NCBI RefSeq assembly: GCF_022347725.1
Contig: NZ_JAKRGB010000014.1
Span: forward strand, 62,001 to 126,000
DNA from: Ruegeria sp. Ofav3-42
Lineage (GTDB): Bacteria > Pseudomonadota > Alphaproteobacteria > Rhodobacterales > Rhodobacteraceae
Length of the DNA: 64,000 nucleotides
Direction of reading: 5' to 3'
The notes beneath the pieces are model-generated. The model made no database searches and had not been told where the DNA came from. It was given only the letters and a program-made list of their open reading frames with translations. Both the position numbers and the translations under genes were made by a program. Below are positions 54,049-63,449 of the stretch, one piece after another. Numbering within the stretch: position 1 is the first letter of the stretch; every line of letters starts with the position of its first letter.

Positions 54049-55092
54049 TCAGGTCCAGTCCAGGACGACCTTGCCGGATTGGCCCGATTTCATCGCAGAA
54101 AACCCGTCGGCGAAATCATCGACACCAAACCGGTGCGTGATCACGCGACTGACATCCAGACCGTTCTGCAGCATGGCGATCATCTTGTACCAGGTCTCAA
54201 ACATCTCACGCCCGTAAACGCCCTTGATGGTGATGGCCTTGAACACGATGCGGGACCAATCGACCGGAGATTTTCCCGGTGGGATGCCCAACAGGGCTAT
54301 CTTTCCACCCATCACCAGGGCCTCGACCATCTGGTCCAGCGCGATTTGCGAGCCGGACATCTCAAGGCCAACGTCAAAGCCTTCTTTCATGCCCAGTTCC
54401 GCGATCACGTCCTGCAGATCTTCTTTGCTGACATCGACCGTTCGTACCGTTGGCACCACATGTTCGGCCAGTGTCAGGCGGTCGGGATTGATATCCGTGA
54501 TCACCACGTGCCGCGCCCCTGCATGGCGCGCAACTGCGGCGGCCATGATCCCGATAGGGCCTGCGCCGGTGATCAGAACGTCTTCGCCCAGCAGATCAAA
54601 GCTGAGCGCGGTGTGAACGGCGTTGCCCAACGGGTCGAGGATCGCGCCGATCTCATCAGGTACATCCTCCGGCAGGGGTACCACGTTGAAGGCGGGCAGC
54701 TTCAGATATTGGGCAAAGGCCCCCTGTTCATTCACGCCAATCCCGCGGGTGCCCGGATCGAGGTGGAACTTCCCGGCCCGGCTCTGGCGGCTATCGGTTG
54801 TGATCAGGTGCCCTTCGCCAGAACAGCGCTGGCCGATCTCAAGACCGCTCACGTTGCGGCCGATCTCTACAATCTCACCCGCGAACTCGTGGCCGGTGAT
54901 CATTGGGATCGGCACCGTGGCTGCGGCCCAGTCATCCCAGTTCCAGATATGAATATCCGTCCCGCAGATGCCGGTTTTGTTGACGCGGATCAGAACCTCG
55001 TCCGCGTTGATTTCAGGCACTGGGGCCTGAACCATCCACAGACCTTCCTCGGGCTTGGACTTTTCCAGGGCTTTCATTGTGTTGGGTCGCAT
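54049..55092 (-). CDS. tdh: L-threonine 3-dehydrogenase
   Basis: 347 aa. Zinc-dependent medium-chain dehydrogenase: catalytic zinc site Cys in [16 protein letters not shown] near residue 42 and [12 protein letters not shown] near 68, and the Rossmann motif [18 protein letters not shown] near 174. It oxidises L-threonine to 2-amino-3-ketobutyrate. The ATG overlaps the kbl stop, so it is the second gene of the kbl-tdh operon. Confidence 0.95.
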   Translation of the reverse strand: MRPNTMKALEKSKPEEGLWMVQAPVPEINADEVLIRVNKTGICGTDIHIWNWDDWAAATVPIPMITGHEFAGEIVEIGRNVSGLEIGQRCSGEGHLITTDSRQSRAGKFHLDPGTRGIGVNEQGAFAQYLKLPAFNVVPLPEDVPDEIGAILDPLGNAVHTALSFDLLGEDVLITGAGPIGIMAAAVARHAGARHVVITDINPDRLTLAEHVVPTVRTVDVSKEDLQDVIAELGMKEGFDVGLEMSGSQIALDQMVEALVMGGKIALLGIPPGKSPVDWSRIVFKAITIKGVYGREMFETWYKMIAMLQNGLDVSRVITHRFGVDDFADGFSAMKSGQSGKVVLDWT

Positions 55093-56276
55093 CAGATTAC
55101 TCCCAATTCCTTGCCGACCTTACCAAAGGCCGCCAGTGCACGGTCCAATTCATCCTTTGTTAGAGCCGCATTCATCTGCGTTCTGATCCGTGCTTGCCCG
55201 CGCGGGACGACCGGGAAAAAGAAGCCAGACACATAGACGCCGTCGTCAAACAACCGCGATGCCATCTCTTGGGCCAGCGTTGCTTCTCCCAGCATGACCG
55301 GGATGATCGGATGCTCGCCGGGCAGCAGATCGAAGCCCAGCTTCTCAAGCCCCGCGCGCCAGTATTTGGCGTTGCCGAACAGTTGGGCGCGCAGCATGTC
55401 GCCCTCTTCGACTAGGCGGATCGCCTCCAAACCGGCTGCGACGATGGACGGTGGCAGCGAATTTGAGAACAGATAGGGCCGCGCCCGCTGCCGTAGCAGA
55501 TCAATCACTGGCTGCGGCCCAGCGATGTAACCGCCGATTGCCCCGCCAAGTGCTTTGCCCAAGGTTCCTGTCAGAATGTCCACGTCGACGCCGAAATGAT
55601 CCGGCGTGCCCGCACCCTTAGGCCCCATAAAGCCAGTGGCGTGGCAGTCATCGACCATGACGATGGCATCGTACTTGTCGGCCAGCTCGCGGATTTTCGG
55701 CAAGTTCGCCAGGTAGCCATCCATCGAGAAAACTCCGTCTGTGGCGATCATGATGTGCCGCGCGCCATCCTCGCGCGCCTGCTTCAGCCAGGCTTCGAGG
55801 TCACTCATGTCATTATTCAGATAGCGATAGCGCTTGGCCTTGCACAATCGCACGCCGTCGATGATCGAGGCGTGGTTCAGGCTGTCCGAGATGATGGCGT
55901 CTTCAGGCCCTAATAAAGGCTCAAACAGCCCTCCATTGGCATCAAAGCACGCTGCAAACAGGATCGAGTCGTCCTTGTTCAGGAACTTTGCCAGCTTCTG
56001 CTCAAGCTCACGGTGAATGTCCTGCGTGCCGCAGATGAACCGGACCGAGGCCATACCGAACCCCTTGGGATCCATCGCGCCTTTGGCGGCGTCGATCAGC
56101 GCAGGGTGATCAGCAAGACCCAGATAGTTGTTGGCGCACAGGTTGATCACCTGTTTGTCGCCCACCGTAATCTCACCGCCCTGAGGCGAGGTGATCATTC
56201 GTTCGCGTTTATACAGACCCTCGGATTCGATCTGCGCGAGGGTGTCCGTGATGTGGGACAGGAATGCATCAGCCAT
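55092..56276 (-). CDS. kbl: 2-Amino-3-ketobutyrate CoA ligase (glycine C-acetyltransferase)
   Basis: 394 aa from the ATG at 56276 (GGAGA ahead), the normal size for Kbl; the longer in-frame reading adds 18 unrelated residues. PLP enzyme of the alpha-oxoamine synthase family: [10 protein letters not shown] near 52, [17 protein letters not shown] with the PLP-binding Asp near 205–215, and the PLP lysine in [15 protein letters not shown] near 243. It splits 2-amino-3-ketobutyrate with CoA into glycine and acetyl-CoA. A palindromic operator lies 46–66 nt upstream. Confidence 0.95.
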   Translation of the reverse strand: MADAFLSHITDTLAQIESEGLYKRERMITSPQGGEITVGDKQVINLCANNYLGLADHPALIDAAKGAMDPKGFGMASVRFICGTQDIHRELEQKLAKFLNKDDSILFAACFDANGGLFEPLLGPEDAIISDSLNHASIIDGVRLCKAKRYRYLNNDMSDLEAWLKQAREDGARHIMIATDGVFSMDGYLANLPKIRELADKYDAIVMVDDCHATGFMGPKGAGTPDHFGVDVDILTGTLGKALGGAIGGYIAGPQPVIDLLRQRARPYLFSNSLPPSIVAAGLEAIRLVEEGDMLRAQLFGNAKYWRAGLEKLGFDLLPGEHPIIPVMLGEATLAQEMASRLFDDGVYVSGFFFPVVPRGQARIRTQMNAALTKDELDRALAAFGKVGKELGVI

Positions 56277-56320
56277 GGCGGTCTCCGTTTGTCTGAGTCG
56301 CATATCTAACATAACGGACA

Positions 56321-56342
56321 TAATTCCCAAATGGGGGAATTA
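56321..56342 (-). promoter_or_regulatory. Palindromic operator upstream of kbl-tdh
   Basis: TAATTCCC, six bases, GGGAATTA: a perfect 8-bp inverted repeat 45–66 nt upstream of the kbl start, in the gap after the XRE–cupin regulator gene. The obvious candidate binder is that regulator. Dyad spacing fits a dimeric helix-turn-helix protein. Confidence 0.65.
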
Positions 56343-56386
56343 CAATATACGAGAAAAAAATCCGTGAAGGCGGATTCTTGCCGGGA

Positions 56387-56950
56387 TCAGGCGTTTTTGA
56401 CGATCAGGAAGACCCGCGCAGGTCCATTGGCGACGATCGAATGCGCGACATCCGCCGCATAGCGTGCGGTGTCACCCTTCTGCAGATCACTGCTGGCCGA
56501 GCCCGAGGTCACGCGAACAGCGCCTTCCAGCACAGTCAGTTGCTCCCTTGCTCCACGCGCATGGGGCTGGCTGTTCAGGGCACCATCGTTGTCAAACTCG
56601 ATGTCGTAGACTTCGTGACCCCCCGCCTCTTCGGGTGGTGACAGAATGCGAATCCGGCAGTTCTGGCCCATGTTGTCGATGCTGGGCACTTCGGATTTCC
56701 TGAGGACTTCGATCTGGTCCGCGCTGTTCGCTTCTTCCAGCAGGCCTGCGAAATCCACCTGCAAGGCACGGGTCAGGTTCCACAGGGTCGAAATCGTCGG
56801 GCTGCTTTCGCCTCGTTCGATTTGGCTGACCATGGATCGGGACACACCGCTGAGATTTGCCACGGCTTCAAGCGACAGGCCCTTGGCCCGACGTGCCTCT
56901 TTCAGGCGAGCGGGCAGGCGGGTCAGGATATCGTCTGGATTTTCCGTCAT
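56387..56950 (-). CDS. XRE-family regulator with C-terminal cupin domain
   Basis: 187 aa. Helix-turn-helix at about residues 14–65 (RRAKGLSLEAVANLSGVSRSMVSQIERGESSPT) and a cupin effector domain at about 110–185. Such regulators sense small metabolites and often control amino-acid or amine use. It lies 110 nt upstream of kbl on the same strand, with a palindrome in between, so control of threonine degradation is likely but inferred. It diverges from the thiolase gene. Confidence 0.9.
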   Translation of the reverse strand: MTENPDDILTRLPARLKEARRAKGLSLEAVANLSGVSRSMVSQIERGESSPTISTLWNLTRALQVDFAGLLEEANSADQIEVLRKSEVPSIDNMGQNCRIRILSPPEEAGGHEVYDIEFDNDGALNSQPHARGAREQLTVLEGAVRVTSGSASSDLQKGDTARYAADVAHSIVANGPARVFLIVKNA

Positions 56951-57068
56951 GACGGAATCTCATGCGCTTTTGACCTGCGGATGTCAATTCTGCTTGTGAC
57001 GGTACGTTCCATGGGACAGCCTGATGCCGCAGATGCATAGTTCCGCCAAATCCCAGAGGAGTAGAGAC

Positions 57069-58244
57069 ATGAAAGACATCGTGATTCTTGATGGTGCCCG
57101 CACCGCGATTGGTACTTTTGGCGGGGCGTTAGCCTCAACCGCACCGATTGATCTTGCAACCGTCGTGACCGAGGCGGCGATGGAGAAGTCCGGGGTCGAG
57201 GCGGCCCAGATAGGGAACGTGGTGTTCGGACATGTCATCAACACCGAACCGCGCGATATGTATCTGTCGCGTGCCGCCGCAAAGCAGGCGGGCATTCCGA
57301 ACGAAACTCCTGCCATGAACGTGAACCGCCTGTGCGGGTCGGGGGCGCAGGCGATTGTATCCGCGGTGCAGTCGTTGATGCTGGGCGATGCAGAGTTCGC
57401 TGTGGCTGGCGGTGCGGAAAGCATGTCGCGCAGCCCCTACATAGTCCCTCAGGCGCGCTGGGGTGCCAAAATGGGCGATGTCACGTCGCTGGACATGATG
57501 CTGGGCGCGCTGAACTGCCCCTTTGGCACCGGCCATATGGGGGTGACGGCTGAAAACGTGGCGGACGAACACCAGGTCACCCGCGAACAGATGGACGAGT
57601 TTGCCTTGACCAGCCAGACCCGCGCGGCGGCGGCTATCGAGTCGGGCTATTTCGAAAGCCAGATCGCTCCGGTGCAGGTCAAGGTAAAGCGCGACATGGT
57701 CGATTTCATGGTCGACGAGCATCCCAAACAGACCTCGGTTGAGGCGCTGGCCGGATTGCGCCCCGCGTTCAAGAAGGACGGGCGCGTGACTGCCGGTAAT
57801 GCATCAGGCATCAACGACGGTGCCGCTGCTATGGTTCTGGCCACTGAAGAAGCTGCTGAGAAAGCGGGTCTGAAACCCAAGGCGCGTATTCTGGGTTATG
57901 GCCACGCAGGTGTCCGCCCCGAGGTCATGGGAATCGGACCGGTGCCTGCCGTGCAAAACCTGATGGCGCGCACTGGCTTGTCGGTAGACGACTTTGACGT
58001 GATTGAAAGCAACGAAGCTTTCGCGTCGCAGGCGCTGGCTGTGAACAAAGAATTGGGTCTGGATGCTGCCAAGGTGAACCCGAACGGTGGCGCGATCGCT
58101 TTGGGTCATCCGGTCGGAGCGACGGGCGCGATCATTACGCTGAAGGCGCTGTATGAACTTGAGCGTATCGGCGGATCCAAAGGTCTGGTCACCATGTGCA
58201 TCGGTGGTGGACAGGGTATTGCCATCGCGTTCGAGCGTCTTTGA
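57069..58244 (+). CDS. Acetyl-CoA C-acyltransferase (thiolase)
   Basis: 391 aa from the ATG at 57069 (AGAGGAG upstream). Thiolase signatures: N-terminal nucleophile Cys in NRLCGSGAQAI near 89, His in IALGHPVGATGA near 349, and Cys in CIGGGQGIAI near 379. Length and sequence fit a biosynthetic/degradative thiolase of the PhaA/AtoB/BktB type; no phaB is adjacent, so the pathway (beta-oxidation, polyhydroxyalkanoate or ketone use) is open. It diverges from the XRE–cupin gene. Confidence 0.93.
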   Translation: MKDIVILDGARTAIGTFGGALASTAPIDLATVVTEAAMEKSGVEAAQIGNVVFGHVINTEPRDMYLSRAAAKQAGIPNETPAMNVNRLCGSGAQAIVSAVQSLMLGDAEFAVAGGAESMSRSPYIVPQARWGAKMGDVTSLDMMLGALNCPFGTGHMGVTAENVADEHQVTREQMDEFALTSQTRAAAAIESGYFESQIAPVQVKVKRDMVDFMVDEHPKQTSVEALAGLRPAFKKDGRVTAGNASGINDGAAAMVLATEEAAEKAGLKPKARILGYGHAGVRPEVMGIGPVPAVQNLMARTGLSVDDFDVIESNEAFASQALAVNKELGLDAAKVNPNGGAIALGHPVGATGAIITLKALYELERIGGSKGLVTMCIGGGQGIAIAFERL

Positions 58245-58257
58245 TCCCAACCGGAGC

Positions 58258-58276
58258 GGGGGGCTGTCTGCCCCCC
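58258..58276. terminator. GC hairpin between the thiolase and ubiB genes
   Basis: GGGGGGC pairs with GCCCCCC around TGTCT, 14 nt after the thiolase stop and ahead of the convergent ubiB stop. A following T-run is lacking, so termination strength is uncertain. Confidence 0.5.
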
Positions 58277-58340
58277 ATCACGCCTTAGGCGCGATTCCCC
58301 CCGAAGGTATTTTTGGCCAGATGAAGCAAGCAGGCGCGTG

Positions 58341-59870
58341 TCAGCTGAGCGCGGTAATCAGGATGACCAGCGCGGCGCCAGCGGCTGCACCGATGGCTGC
58401 AGGTACAAGTTTCGATGAAAGACCTGCGTTTTGGGATGCGTTGGATTGCGTTTGGGCGATCAATGCGTTCTCGACCAAAGTCGGCAAGCGGGGGCCAAAG
58501 CGCGCCAATACCATGGCCGTTTTGCCAAAGTCTCGCAAAGCTGCGCGGGGGCCGATGGATTGCTTAATGTAATCCTCGACAACCGGACGGGCGACTTCCC
58601 AGATATTGATGTGCGAATCCAGTGACCGCGCGACACCTTCGACAACCACCATCGTGCGCTGTAGCAGGATCAGCTCGGTCCGGGTTTCCATGCCAAACCG
58701 TTCCGTTACTTCGAACAGGTAGTTCAGCAGGCGGCCCATCGAGATGTGTGTGGCATCCATACCGAAGATCGGCTCTCCGACCGCGCGCAGGGCGCGGGCG
58801 AACTCATCGACGTCCTGATTTGCTGGAACGTAGCCAGCTTCGAAATGGACCTCGGCCACGCGTTTATAGTCACGGCGGATAAAGCCAAAGAGGATCTCGG
58901 CATAGACCCGGCGGGTGTATTCATCGATATGGCCCATGATGCCATAGTCGTAGGCGATGATGTCACCATTGGCTGCGACCTTCAGGTTGCCCTGATGCAT
59001 GTCAGCGTGAAAGAAGCCGTCGCGCAGGGCGTGCAGCAGGAACAGGCGCAACACGCGTTCCGCGAGATCGCGGCGGTCGTGCCCGGCGGCGTCCAGAGCC
59101 TCGTTTTCGCCCAGCGGAATACCATCGGCCCAGCTGAGCGTCATCACGCGGCGAGCCGAAAGGGACCAGACTACGGGCGGAAGCCAGAACCCGGCATCGT
59201 CCTTGGTGTTGGCCGCATATTCCGAAGCGGCGGCGCTTTCCAGGCGCAGATCCAACTCTCCGCGCACGACCCCGTCAAAATGCTCGATCACTTCCATCGG
59301 TCGCAGGCGGCGTGCACCGGGGGCGAACAATTGCACGATGCGGGCGGCGAAATAGAACGCGTCCACATCCTTGCGAAAGGCGCGCTCGATTCCCGGGCGC
59401 AGGACCTTGACGGCCACGTCCTCGCCGGTGCTGACCAGCTTGGCTTTGTGGACCTGAGCAATCGAGGCCGCAGCGATGGGGTCACTGAACTCGCTGAACA
59501 TCTCGGTAACCGGCTGGCCCAGTTCCTTTTCCACCTCTGCCATGGCCTCAGCCCGAGAGAAGGGCGGCAGCTTGTCCTGCAACACGCGCAGCTGTTCGGC
59601 CAGTTCATTGCCGACCACATCGGGACGGGTTGAGAGCACCTGACCAAACTTGATATAGGCAGGCCCCAGCGCCGTCAGTGCCCGTGTGGCGGGCGGCATG
59701 TCGGGATCGCCTTTGTAACCAAGCCATTGGAACGGCTTGCCCAAGGCATGTGCCAGGAAACGTATCGCGCGCGGGGCCTCGAACGCGTCCAGCACCACGT
59801 TCATGGCGCCTGTGCGCTCGAGAGTGGCGCCTGTCCGGACCAGGCGGATGATGTTGTGTGGGCCGCGCAT
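58341..59870 (-). CDS. ubiB: Ubiquinone biosynthesis kinase-like protein UbiB
   Basis: 509 aa. ABC1/ADCK family: N-terminal KxGQ motif in YIKFGQVLSTRPD near residue 75, the Ala-rich nucleotide loop in AAASIAQVHKA near 115, VKVLRPG near 155, and the catalytic stretch HADMHQGNLKV near 290. C-terminal hydrophobic helix about 485–507. It supports ubiquinone synthesis as an ATPase of the Ubi complex. The start overlaps the ubiE stop. Confidence 0.95.
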   Translation of the reverse strand: MRGPHNIIRLVRTGATLERTGAMNVVLDAFEAPRAIRFLAHALGKPFQWLGYKGDPDMPPATRALTALGPAYIKFGQVLSTRPDVVGNELAEQLRVLQDKLPPFSRAEAMAEVEKELGQPVTEMFSEFSDPIAAASIAQVHKAKLVSTGEDVAVKVLRPGIERAFRKDVDAFYFAARIVQLFAPGARRLRPMEVIEHFDGVVRGELDLRLESAAASEYAANTKDDAGFWLPPVVWSLSARRVMTLSWADGIPLGENEALDAAGHDRRDLAERVLRLFLLHALRDGFFHADMHQGNLKVAANGDIIAYDYGIMGHIDEYTRRVYAEILFGFIRRDYKRVAEVHFEAGYVPANQDVDEFARALRAVGEPIFGMDATHISMGRLLNYLFEVTERFGMETRTELILLQRTMVVVEGVARSLDSHINIWEVARPVVEDYIKQSIGPRAALRDFGKTAMVLARFGPRLPTLVENALIAQTQSNASQNAGLSSKLVPAAIGAAAGAALVILITALS

Positions 59871-60622
59871 CAGATCTTCCAGCCGGAATGCAGCGCAGCG
59901 ATGCCCATGCTCAGGTTGCGGTACTTGGCGTTTTCAAAACCTGCGGCCCGCACCATTCCCAAGAAGGTTTCCTGATCCGGGAACTTACGGATCGATTCGA
60001 CAAGATACTGATAGCTGTCATAGTCATTGGCGATCAGCTTGCCCATGCGCGGGATGACGTTGAAGCTGTAAAGGTCATAGAGCTTTTGCAGCCCGTCATT
60101 GGGCAGCTGGCTGAATTCCAGCACCATCAGGCGGCCGCCGGGTTTCAGGACTCGGAATGCCTCATTCAGCGCCTCTTGCGGGCGGGTCACGTTCCGGATG
60201 CCGAATGAGATCGTGTAGACGTCAAAGGTGTTGTCGTCGAAGGGCAGCGACATGGCATCACCCACCACCCAGTTCAGGCTGTCGGCCATCTGGTCGGCCT
60301 CGGCGCGTTGGCGACCTTCGACCAGCATGGGTTCGGTCAGATCCAGCACGGTGGCATGGCCATAGCCCGCGCGCTTCAGGAACCGGAACGAGATATCGCC
60401 AGTGCCACCCGCGACATCCAGCAGGCGCTGGCCGGGACGGGGTGCAAGCCAGTCCATCATCGCGTCTTTCCAGACCCGGTGGATGCCCATCGACATGACA
60501 TCGTTCATCACGTCGTATTTCGAGGCGACCGAGTTGAATACGCCCTGCACGCGCCCGGCCTTTTCAGCCTCGCGGACGGTTTCAAACCCGAAATGAGTGG
60601 TCTTGTCGCTGTTGTCGGACAT
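59870..60622 (-). CDS. ubiE: Ubiquinone/menaquinone C-methyltransferase UbiE
   Basis: 250 aa. SAM motif I in [13 protein letters not shown] near residue 67, the family block [24 protein letters not shown] near 30, and [23 protein letters not shown] near 145. It methylates the ring carbon in ubiquinone synthesis. The ubiE-ubiB pair is one transcription unit divergent from mutM. Confidence 0.97.
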   Translation of the reverse strand: MSDNSDKTTHFGFETVREAEKAGRVQGVFNSVASKYDVMNDVMSMGIHRVWKDAMMDWLAPRPGQRLLDVAGGTGDISFRFLKRAGYGHATVLDLTEPMLVEGRQRAEADQMADSLNWVVGDAMSLPFDDNTFDVYTISFGIRNVTRPQEALNEAFRVLKPGGRLMVLEFSQLPNDGLQKLYDLYSFNVIPRMGKLIANDYDSYQYLVESIRKFPDQETFLGMVRAAGFENAKYRNLSMGIAALHSGWKI

Positions 60623-60708
60623 TTGCCTTGCCGTTTGTCGAATTTCGCCTCTGTTATAGGGCTCTGGAACCGGGGCACAATGCGGCCCTTTGAATTAGGA
60701 GCCCTCTA

Positions 60709-61560
60709 ATGCCCGAATTGCCCGAGGTCGAGACAGTAAGACGCGGCCTGAGCCCAGCGATGGAAGGCGTGGTGATCGAGCGCGCGGATGTGAACCGGCC
60801 CGATTTGAGGTGGCCGTTCCCCGAGCGGATGGCTGAAAGGCTCACAGGGCAGACGGTACAGCGCTTGCGTCGGCGGTCGAAGTACATTCTTGCCGATCTC
60901 AGCAGCGGTGAGACATTGCTGATACACCTCGGAATGTCCGGCCGGATGACTGTGTCCGGCGACCCACTGGGGCAATTCGTGCACGAACATCCGATGCCTG
61001 AGAAGCACGACCACGTGGTGTTTCACATGGCAAATGGCGCGCGGGTCACTTTCAATGACCCGCGGCGGTTCGGTGCGATGGACTTGTTGCAGACAGCAAC
61101 TGCAGAAGATCACAAACTGTTGTCCGTTCTTGGGCCAGAGCCTTTGGGCAATGATTTTCACGAGCAACACCTGATCGATGCGTTTCGCGGAAAAAACACT
61201 CCGGTCAAATCTGCACTGTTGGATCAGGGAATCGTTGCCGGTTTGGGCAATATCTACGTCTGCGAGGCGCTTTATCGCGGCCGAGTGTCGCCACGTCGCA
61301 AAGCTGGGCAGATTTCTTCGACACGGGTTGCTGCGCTTGTTCCGATCATCCGGAGGGTGTTGCAAGACGCCATCGAAGCGGGCGGGTCTTCGCTGCGCGA
61401 TTTCCGCCAAGCCGATGGAGAACTTGGATATTTTCAACACATCTTTGACGTCTATGGCCGCGAGAACGAACCCTGCAGAACCGAAGGCTGTGGTGCTCTG
61501 ATCAAAAGAATCACCCAGTCCGGTCGCTCATCCTTCTATTGTGCGCAATGCCAAAGATAA
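60709..61560 (+). CDS. mutM: Formamidopyrimidine-DNA glycosylase
   Basis: 283 aa. Begins [14 protein letters not shown] with the catalytic Pro2 and Glu3; a lysine in [10 protein letters not shown] is near 60. C-terminal zinc finger with cysteines in [11 protein letters not shown] and FYCAQC near residues 250–280. It removes 8-oxoguanine from DNA. Adjacent ubiE (divergent, 86 nt) is the usual alphaproteobacterial arrangement near dnaA. Confidence 0.96.
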   Translation: MPELPEVETVRRGLSPAMEGVVIERADVNRPDLRWPFPERMAERLTGQTVQRLRRRSKYILADLSSGETLLIHLGMSGRMTVSGDPLGQFVHEHPMPEKHDHVVFHMANGARVTFNDPRRFGAMDLLQTATAEDHKLLSVLGPEPLGNDFHEQHLIDAFRGKNTPVKSALLDQGIVAGLGNIYVCEALYRGRVSPRRKAGQISSTRVAALVPIIRRVLQDAIEAGGSSLRDFRQADGELGYFQHIFDVYGRENEPCRTEGCGALIKRITQSGRSSFYCAQCQR

Positions 61561-61626
61561 CTTGATCCAGCGAATTCGCGTGATAAGGAATCGTACCTGA
61601 ACGGAACAACCGGAAGCTTTCACCTC

Positions 61627-62403
61627 ATGGCTTTTGAGACGATCATCGTCGAAATCGAAGACCACGTCGCACTTATCAAGCTCGACAGACCCGATGCGCT
61701 GAATGCGCTGAACTCACAGCTGGCTCAGGAACTGTGCACCGCATTAGAAGATGCGGATAGCAATGACAAAGTGCGCTGCATTGTCATTACCGGTTCGGAC
61801 AAGGCGTTCGCGGCAGGTGCGGACATCAAGGAAATGTCCGAAATGAGCTTTGTGGATGTCTACAGCTCGAACCTCTTTGGCTCTCTGAACGACCGTGTCT
61901 GCGCGATCCGGAAGCCGATCATCGCGGCTGTTGCAGGCTATGCGCTGGGCGGTGGCTGCGAATTGGCCATGCTGTGCGACTTCATCATTGCTGCGGATAC
62001 CGCCAAGTTCGGCCAGCCCGAGATCAACCTTGGGGTTATTGCGGGGCTGGGCGGCAGCCAGCGTTTGACGCGGTTTGTCGGAAAGTCCAAATCCATGGAC
62101 ATGAACCTGACCGGTCGCTTCATGGATGCCGAAGAGGCGGAGCGCGCAGGGCTGGTCAGCCGGGTCGTTCCCGCCAAGAAGCTGATGGATGAGGCGATGG
62201 GTGCGGCCCAGAAGATCGCCGAGAAATCCCAGTTGACTGCCATGGCGGCGAAAGAGGCGGTGAACCGCAGTTATGAACTGCCGCTGAGCGAAGGTATGTT
62301 GTTCGAGCGCCGCGTCTTCCACTCGATGTTCGCGACCGAGGACCAGAAGGAAGGCATGGCCGCGTTCCTGGAAAAACGCGCGGCGCAATTTCGCGACAAG
62401 TAA
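61627..62403 (+). CDS. Enoyl-CoA hydratase
   Basis: 258 aa, crotonase family. AGADIKEM near residue 66 gives one oxyanion-hole element, and Glu residues near 114 and 134 ([31 protein letters not shown]) are the catalytic pair. It hydrates trans-2-enoyl-CoA in beta-oxidation. It is a single gene with a terminator after it; its location before rpsT and dnaA is common in roseobacters. Confidence 0.94.
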   Translation: MAFETIIVEIEDHVALIKLDRPDALNALNSQLAQELCTALEDADSNDKVRCIVITGSDKAFAAGADIKEMSEMSFVDVYSSNLFGSLNDRVCAIRKPIIAAVAGYALGGGCELAMLCDFIIAADTAKFGQPEINLGVIAGLGGSQRLTRFVGKSKSMDMNLTGRFMDAEEAERAGLVSRVVPAKKLMDEAMGAAQKIAEKSQLTAMAAKEAVNRSYELPLSEGMLFERRVFHSMFATEDQKEGMAAFLEKRAAQFRDK

Positions 62404-62427
62404 TCGGCGCCCTAAACAAATCGGAAC

Positions 62428-62451
62428 AGGCGGGTCTTTGCCCGCCTTTTT
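62428..62451 (+). terminator. Intrinsic terminator after the enoyl-CoA hydratase gene
   Basis: AGGCGGG pairs with CCCGCCT around TCTTTG, followed by a T-run. Confidence 0.9.
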
Positions 62452-62635
62452 CATACCTGCCATGCGCATCTGAAGAATCAGCTTGGCAAACCCCGCCAAC
62501 TTGGATAGTAAGCGCCGCTATACATGCGCGTGCGGCCCGCTTGGCCCGACTCACACTCGTGATTTCTGATCCGGTGCGGATATTCCGTGGCGCGCAACCC
62601 TTGATAACGTACCGAACCAAAGGTCAGAGACACAG

Positions 62636-62899
62636 ATGGCAAATTCGCCCCAGGCTAAAAAACGCGCTCGTCAGAACGAGAAGCGCTTCGCAATCAACAA
62701 AGCACGTCGTTCGCGCATCCGCACCTACCTGCGTAAAGTAGAAGAAGCGATCGCATCCGGCGACAAAGATGCTGCAACCGCAGCTCTGCGCGCAGCTCAG
62801 CCAGAACTGATGCGCGGCGTCACCAAAGGCGTTTTCCACAAGAACACTGCGTCGCGCAAAATGTCGCGTCTGTCGGCTCGTGTGAAAGCACTGGGCTAA
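62636..62899 (+). CDS. rpsT: 30S ribosomal protein S20
   Basis: 87 aa, standard length. Starts [17 protein letters not shown] and is Lys/Arg/Ala-rich throughout, all helical. S20 binds 16S rRNA near the base of the body. It is a single gene with its own terminator. Codons are strongly biased, as expected for a highly expressed gene. Confidence 0.98.
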   Translation: MANSPQAKKRARQNEKRFAINKARRSRIRTYLRKVEEAIASGDKDAATAALRAAQPELMRGVTKGVFHKNTASRKMSRLSARVKALG

Positions 62900-62906
62900 G
62901 GCCCCA

Positions 62907-62925
62907 AGTTGACCATAGGTCAACT
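62907..62925. promoter_or_regulatory. Perfect palindrome just after rpsT
   Basis: AGTTGACC, three bases, GGTCAACT: an 8-bp perfect inverted repeat 8 nt after the rpsT stop, ahead of the terminator hairpin. As RNA it is a short hairpin without a T-run; as DNA it has the look of a dimeric regulator site. Role unknown. Confidence 0.45.
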
Positions 62926-62946
62926 ATCCATAGCTCTATTGTCATA

Positions 62947-62978
62947 AAAGCGTCACAATTCGTGGCGCTTTTTTTTTG
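62947..62978 (+). terminator. Intrinsic terminator after rpsT
   Basis: AAAGCGTCAC pairs with GTGGCGCTTT (one G·T pair) around a 5-nt loop, followed by a T-run. It closes the rpsT transcript. Confidence 0.92.
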
Positions 62979-63329
62979 CTGTTGCCTGAATGCCGCGCCT
63001 TCACAAATCTGAGAGATTCTTTCGGCCAAAGACCCGAGTCAACATCAGAGTTTCATTGCCGGGAACCGCAGCCTCTTGTTACCACTGATACAGCGATTCA
63101 CTCGCTTGGGGGGACAGGCTGTTCCAGCGACCGAACTGACGGGCATCAGGAAGGTCAGGGACGAATGTTGGCAACTGGACGAATTTAGTTTGCTGATCTG
63201 CTATGGTCTTTGGGCAACCAAGGAACCAAGCCCTGTCGAAAATGAGATGCGACGCGCAACCCTGGTTCAGGGGCGTTCCTGATATGGAATGCCGACGATC
63301 TTGGCAGTGCGGGCATTCGATAACAAACC

Positions 63330-63352
63330 CGCCAAACTTTTGCGGTTTGGCG
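63330..63352 (+). promoter_or_regulatory. Hairpin in the dnaA leader
   Basis: CGCCAAAC pairs with GTTTGGCG around a 7-nt loop, about 98 nt upstream of the dnaA start. The 550-nt gap 62900–63449 holds the palindrome, the rpsT terminator and this hairpin; I see no gene and no consensus DnaA box (TTATCCACA) in it. It could be a dnaA leader element or an operator. Confidence 0.4.
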
Positions 63353-63449
63353 ATGGATATCCCTATGCATGTGACTGCTCAAACCGGGGGACCGGAACAT
63401 AGTAATAAGGCCGACAGGCCAATAAAGAATGGGATGCGTGAGGCGCTTA

